The notes under the pieces: generated by a model
What the model was told of the DNA's origin: nothing
Databases searched by the model: none
The model's input: only the letters and a program-made list of their open reading frames with translations
Part shown: positions 5,378-6,273 of the stretch, piece by piece
Layout of the letters: each line of letters opens with the position of its first letter
How positions within the stretch are numbered: the stretch's first letter is position 1
From: Deinococcus phoenicis
GTDB lineage: Bacteria; Deinococcota; Deinococci; Deinococcales; Deinococcaceae
DNA length: 6,273 nt
Reading direction: 5' to 3'
NCBI RefSeq assembly: GCF_000599865.1
Contig: NZ_JHAC01000093.1
Location: forward strand, 160,001-166,273
Made by a program: the position numbers and the translations under genes

Positions 5378-5427
5378 GGAGGGATGAGCACTTCGTCGTG
5401 CCCACGGGCGCAAGTGGCCTGACCTGA
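5374..5427 (+). CDS. Possible 17-residue micro-ORF coupled to the reductase stop
   Basis: An ATG overlaps the reductase stop as ATGA and opens 17 codons (MRRDEHFVVPTGASGLT). AGGAAGGG at 5361-5368 is well placed, 5 nt before it. The arrangement mimics a coupled operon gene. It could be a tiny peptide, the stub of a lost gene, or chance. No function is suggested by the sequence. Confidence 0.2.
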   Translation: MRRDEHFVVPTGASGLT

Positions 5428-5469
5428 TCGGCTGCACCCCTTGTTCCTCCCACGGGGCTGGGCTTCGCC

Positions 5470-5721
5470 TCACCTCCCCACGACGGCCGCAGTCTTCCCG
5501 ATCAGCACGCCCGGCGGCAATTTATCTTTGCGGACTTTCCGTCGCGGGTGGACCTCCTGTACCTTGCCGAGCAACCCCCGCACAACCATGCCGCCCAACC
5601 GGACGTGCTTTCTCTTTTCCCCGTCCACGACGCCAACGTGCAGGCGATAGACGAGGCCGGTGCGGCGTCTGGCCGTGAAGTGGCGGCCACCGCGGGCCTC
5701 CAGGTCGAGGACTGGGAACAT
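5470..5721 (-). CDS. Small basic hypothetical protein
   Basis: An 83-residue ORF on the minus strand with good G/C third-position bias and many Lys, Arg, Gly and Val residues (for example RRRTGLVYRLHVGVVDGEKR, then LGGMVVRGLLGKVQEVHPRR). It appears soluble, without signal peptide, Cys or membrane segment. The only standard start is ATG 5721, which has no SD or leaderless -10. Coding character may extend further upstream, as the frame stays open back to the TGA (5779-5781) that ends the membrane protein. Both ORFs are thus in one frame, separated by a single stop and 57 nt. I do not recognise the family. It lies convergent to the reductase operon. It may be a co-transcribed downstream gene or a fragment. 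Confidence 0.45.
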   Translation of the reverse strand: MFPVLDLEARGGRHFTARRRTGLVYRLHVGVVDGEKRKHVRLGGMVVRGLLGKVQEVHPRRKVRKDKLPPGVLIGKTAAVVGR

Positions 5722-5778
5722 TGGCAGCGACGAGAGTGCGGTCCTGGGGTCGCTGGCAGCCCGGTCAGGCTCACCCGG

Positions 5779-6237
5779 TCAGGTCTGCTGATGCCGCCTC
5801 TCGGTGATCATCACCAGCAGCAGCGCCACGAGCAGCAGTTCCAGGGAGGTGGTGATCAGCCCAAAGGCGTCCCATCGCTCAATCTCACCCGCCTCTGGTC
5901 CGAAAAAAGGAATCCCGACCGTGCGGGTGACGAAGTACATCCCGGCGATCAGCAGGTTTCCAAGCACGCCAGCCCAGTAATACGGCACCTCCAGCCGGCT
6001 GCTCCCCACGCGGGGGAAAGGGTCACTTTGCGCCGCTTTCGTCTCGAAGTAACGCAGCAGCAGGAAGCCGCCCCAGACGAACTGCGTGGCTGTCGCCACC
6101 AGGAAGAACAGGCCGTACCCGAACCACTCGGTGAAGTGCGCGCCGGTCACCCCACCGTGCAGGACCGCCGCCAGCATGGAGAGGCCCGCCGCCAGCGGAA
6201 TGCGCGGGTCGGTGAAGGACTGTATCCGGCTGGTCAG
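5779..6237 (-). CDS. Four-TM membrane protein of unknown function, probable CTG start
   Basis: A hydrophobic protein with four predicted helices, here 152 residues from CTG 6237 (132 from the first ATG, 6177). TM1 is PRIPLAAGLSMLAAVLHGGV, then a polar turn with H, E and W (GAHFTEWFGYG), TM2 VATATQFVWGGFLLL, TM3 WAGVLGNLLIAGMYF, the loop TRTVGIPFFGPEAGEIE, and TM4 LELLLVALLLVMI. The RTxGIP..GP.AGE loop and the His/Glu-bearing first turn recall a family of uncharacterised small membrane proteins in Actinobacteria and Deinococcota. No function is known to me. ATG 6177 lies in the middle of TM1 and has no SD. An upstream in-frame CTG has AGGGGA 6 nt before it and restores a full TM1. The frame is open to the window edge, so a start outside the window cannot be excluded. 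Confidence 0.7.
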   Translation of the reverse strand: MTSRIQSFTDPRIPLAAGLSMLAAVLHGGVTGAHFTEWFGYGLFFLVATATQFVWGGFLLLRYFETKAAQSDPFPRVGSSRLEVPYYWAGVLGNLLIAGMYFVTRTVGIPFFGPEAGEIERWDAFGLITTSLELLLVALLLVMITERRHQQT

Positions 6238-6243
6238 GGCAAG

Positions 6244-6249
6244 TCCCCT
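6244..6249 (-). promoter_or_regulatory. Shine-Dalgarno before a CTG start; possible -10 further up
   Basis: On the minus strand AGGGGA (6249-6244) precedes CTG 6237 by 6 nt, the usual spacing for initiation. No ATG, GTG or TTG in the right frame lies between it and 6177. A TACCCT at 6266-6261 could be a -10 giving a short leader; its -35 would lie outside the window. Confidence 0.4.
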
Positions 6250-6273
6250 TTTTGGGATGGAGGGTACGCGATC

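Noticed and set aside
5384..5422. ATG at 5384 opening MSTSSCPRAQVA.
   Set aside because: The GGAGGG tract directly abuts the ATG with no spacing, and the peptide is only 12 residues.
5428..5469. Bidirectional terminator between the convergent operons.
   Set aside because: Only short G/C-run complementarities (CCCA/TGGG) and no T-runs on either strand; not a supportable terminator call.
5441..5650. 69-codon plus-strand ORF after the reductase.
   Set aside because: No SD, Pro/Thr/Arg-rich shadow of the better supported minus-strand ORF 5470-5721.

Overview
The window is GC-rich DNA whose real genes have strongly GC-biased third codon positions. Together with a promoter that appears to make a leaderless mRNA, this suggests a Deinococcus-like bacterium (phylum Deinococcota). 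That assignment rests on style and recalled families, not on a database match. The window looks like a metal/metalloid resistance island made of two adjacent plus-strand modules, followed by two minus-strand genes of unknown role.

Left module (1-2179), arsenic type: the 3' part of an ArsR/SmtB repressor with a Cys-x-Cys-Asp site, a 56-residue helical protein ending in CPTC, a DUF6428-type protein with a Cys-rich tail, and a 12-TM major facilitator transporter. The repressor and small ORF overlap by 4 nt (ATGA), and the DUF6428 gene and transporter share one base (TGATG). This points to translational coupling and, for the most part, one operon. No arsenate reductase, ACR3 or ArsB is visible.

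Spacer (2180-2522): no confidently identified gene. It holds a 92-codon ORF of doubtful status, two perfect inverted repeats and a weak candidate promoter for the next gene.

Right module (2523-5377), thiophilic-metal (mercury-like) type: a MerR-family regulator with three Cys; a promoter with a long spacer and a perfect palindromic operator whose -35 contains the regulator's stop codon; a CopZ-type Fe-S/Zn-binding metallochaperone lacking the usual HMA domain; a two-TM MerE-like protein with the CPCHLP motif; and a MerA-like flavoprotein disulfide reductase. The reductase has the redox CxxxxC but lacks the N-terminal HMA domain and C-terminal Cys-Cys pair of classical mercuric reductases, and carries a lipoamide-dehydrogenase-like HPTxxE end. 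The inferred flow is sensing by MerR, capture by the Cys-rich chaperone, uptake or handover at the membrane by the MerE-like protein, and reduction by the MerA-like enzyme. The real substrate (Hg, Cu or another soft metal, or a low-molecular-weight disulfide) is open.

Right end (5470-6237, minus strand, convergent): a four-TM membrane protein of a recognisable but uncharacterised kind, probably starting upstream of its first ATG, and a small basic ORF in the same frame just after its stop codon. No RNA genes, insertion sequences, CRISPR arrays or convincing intrinsic terminators were seen.
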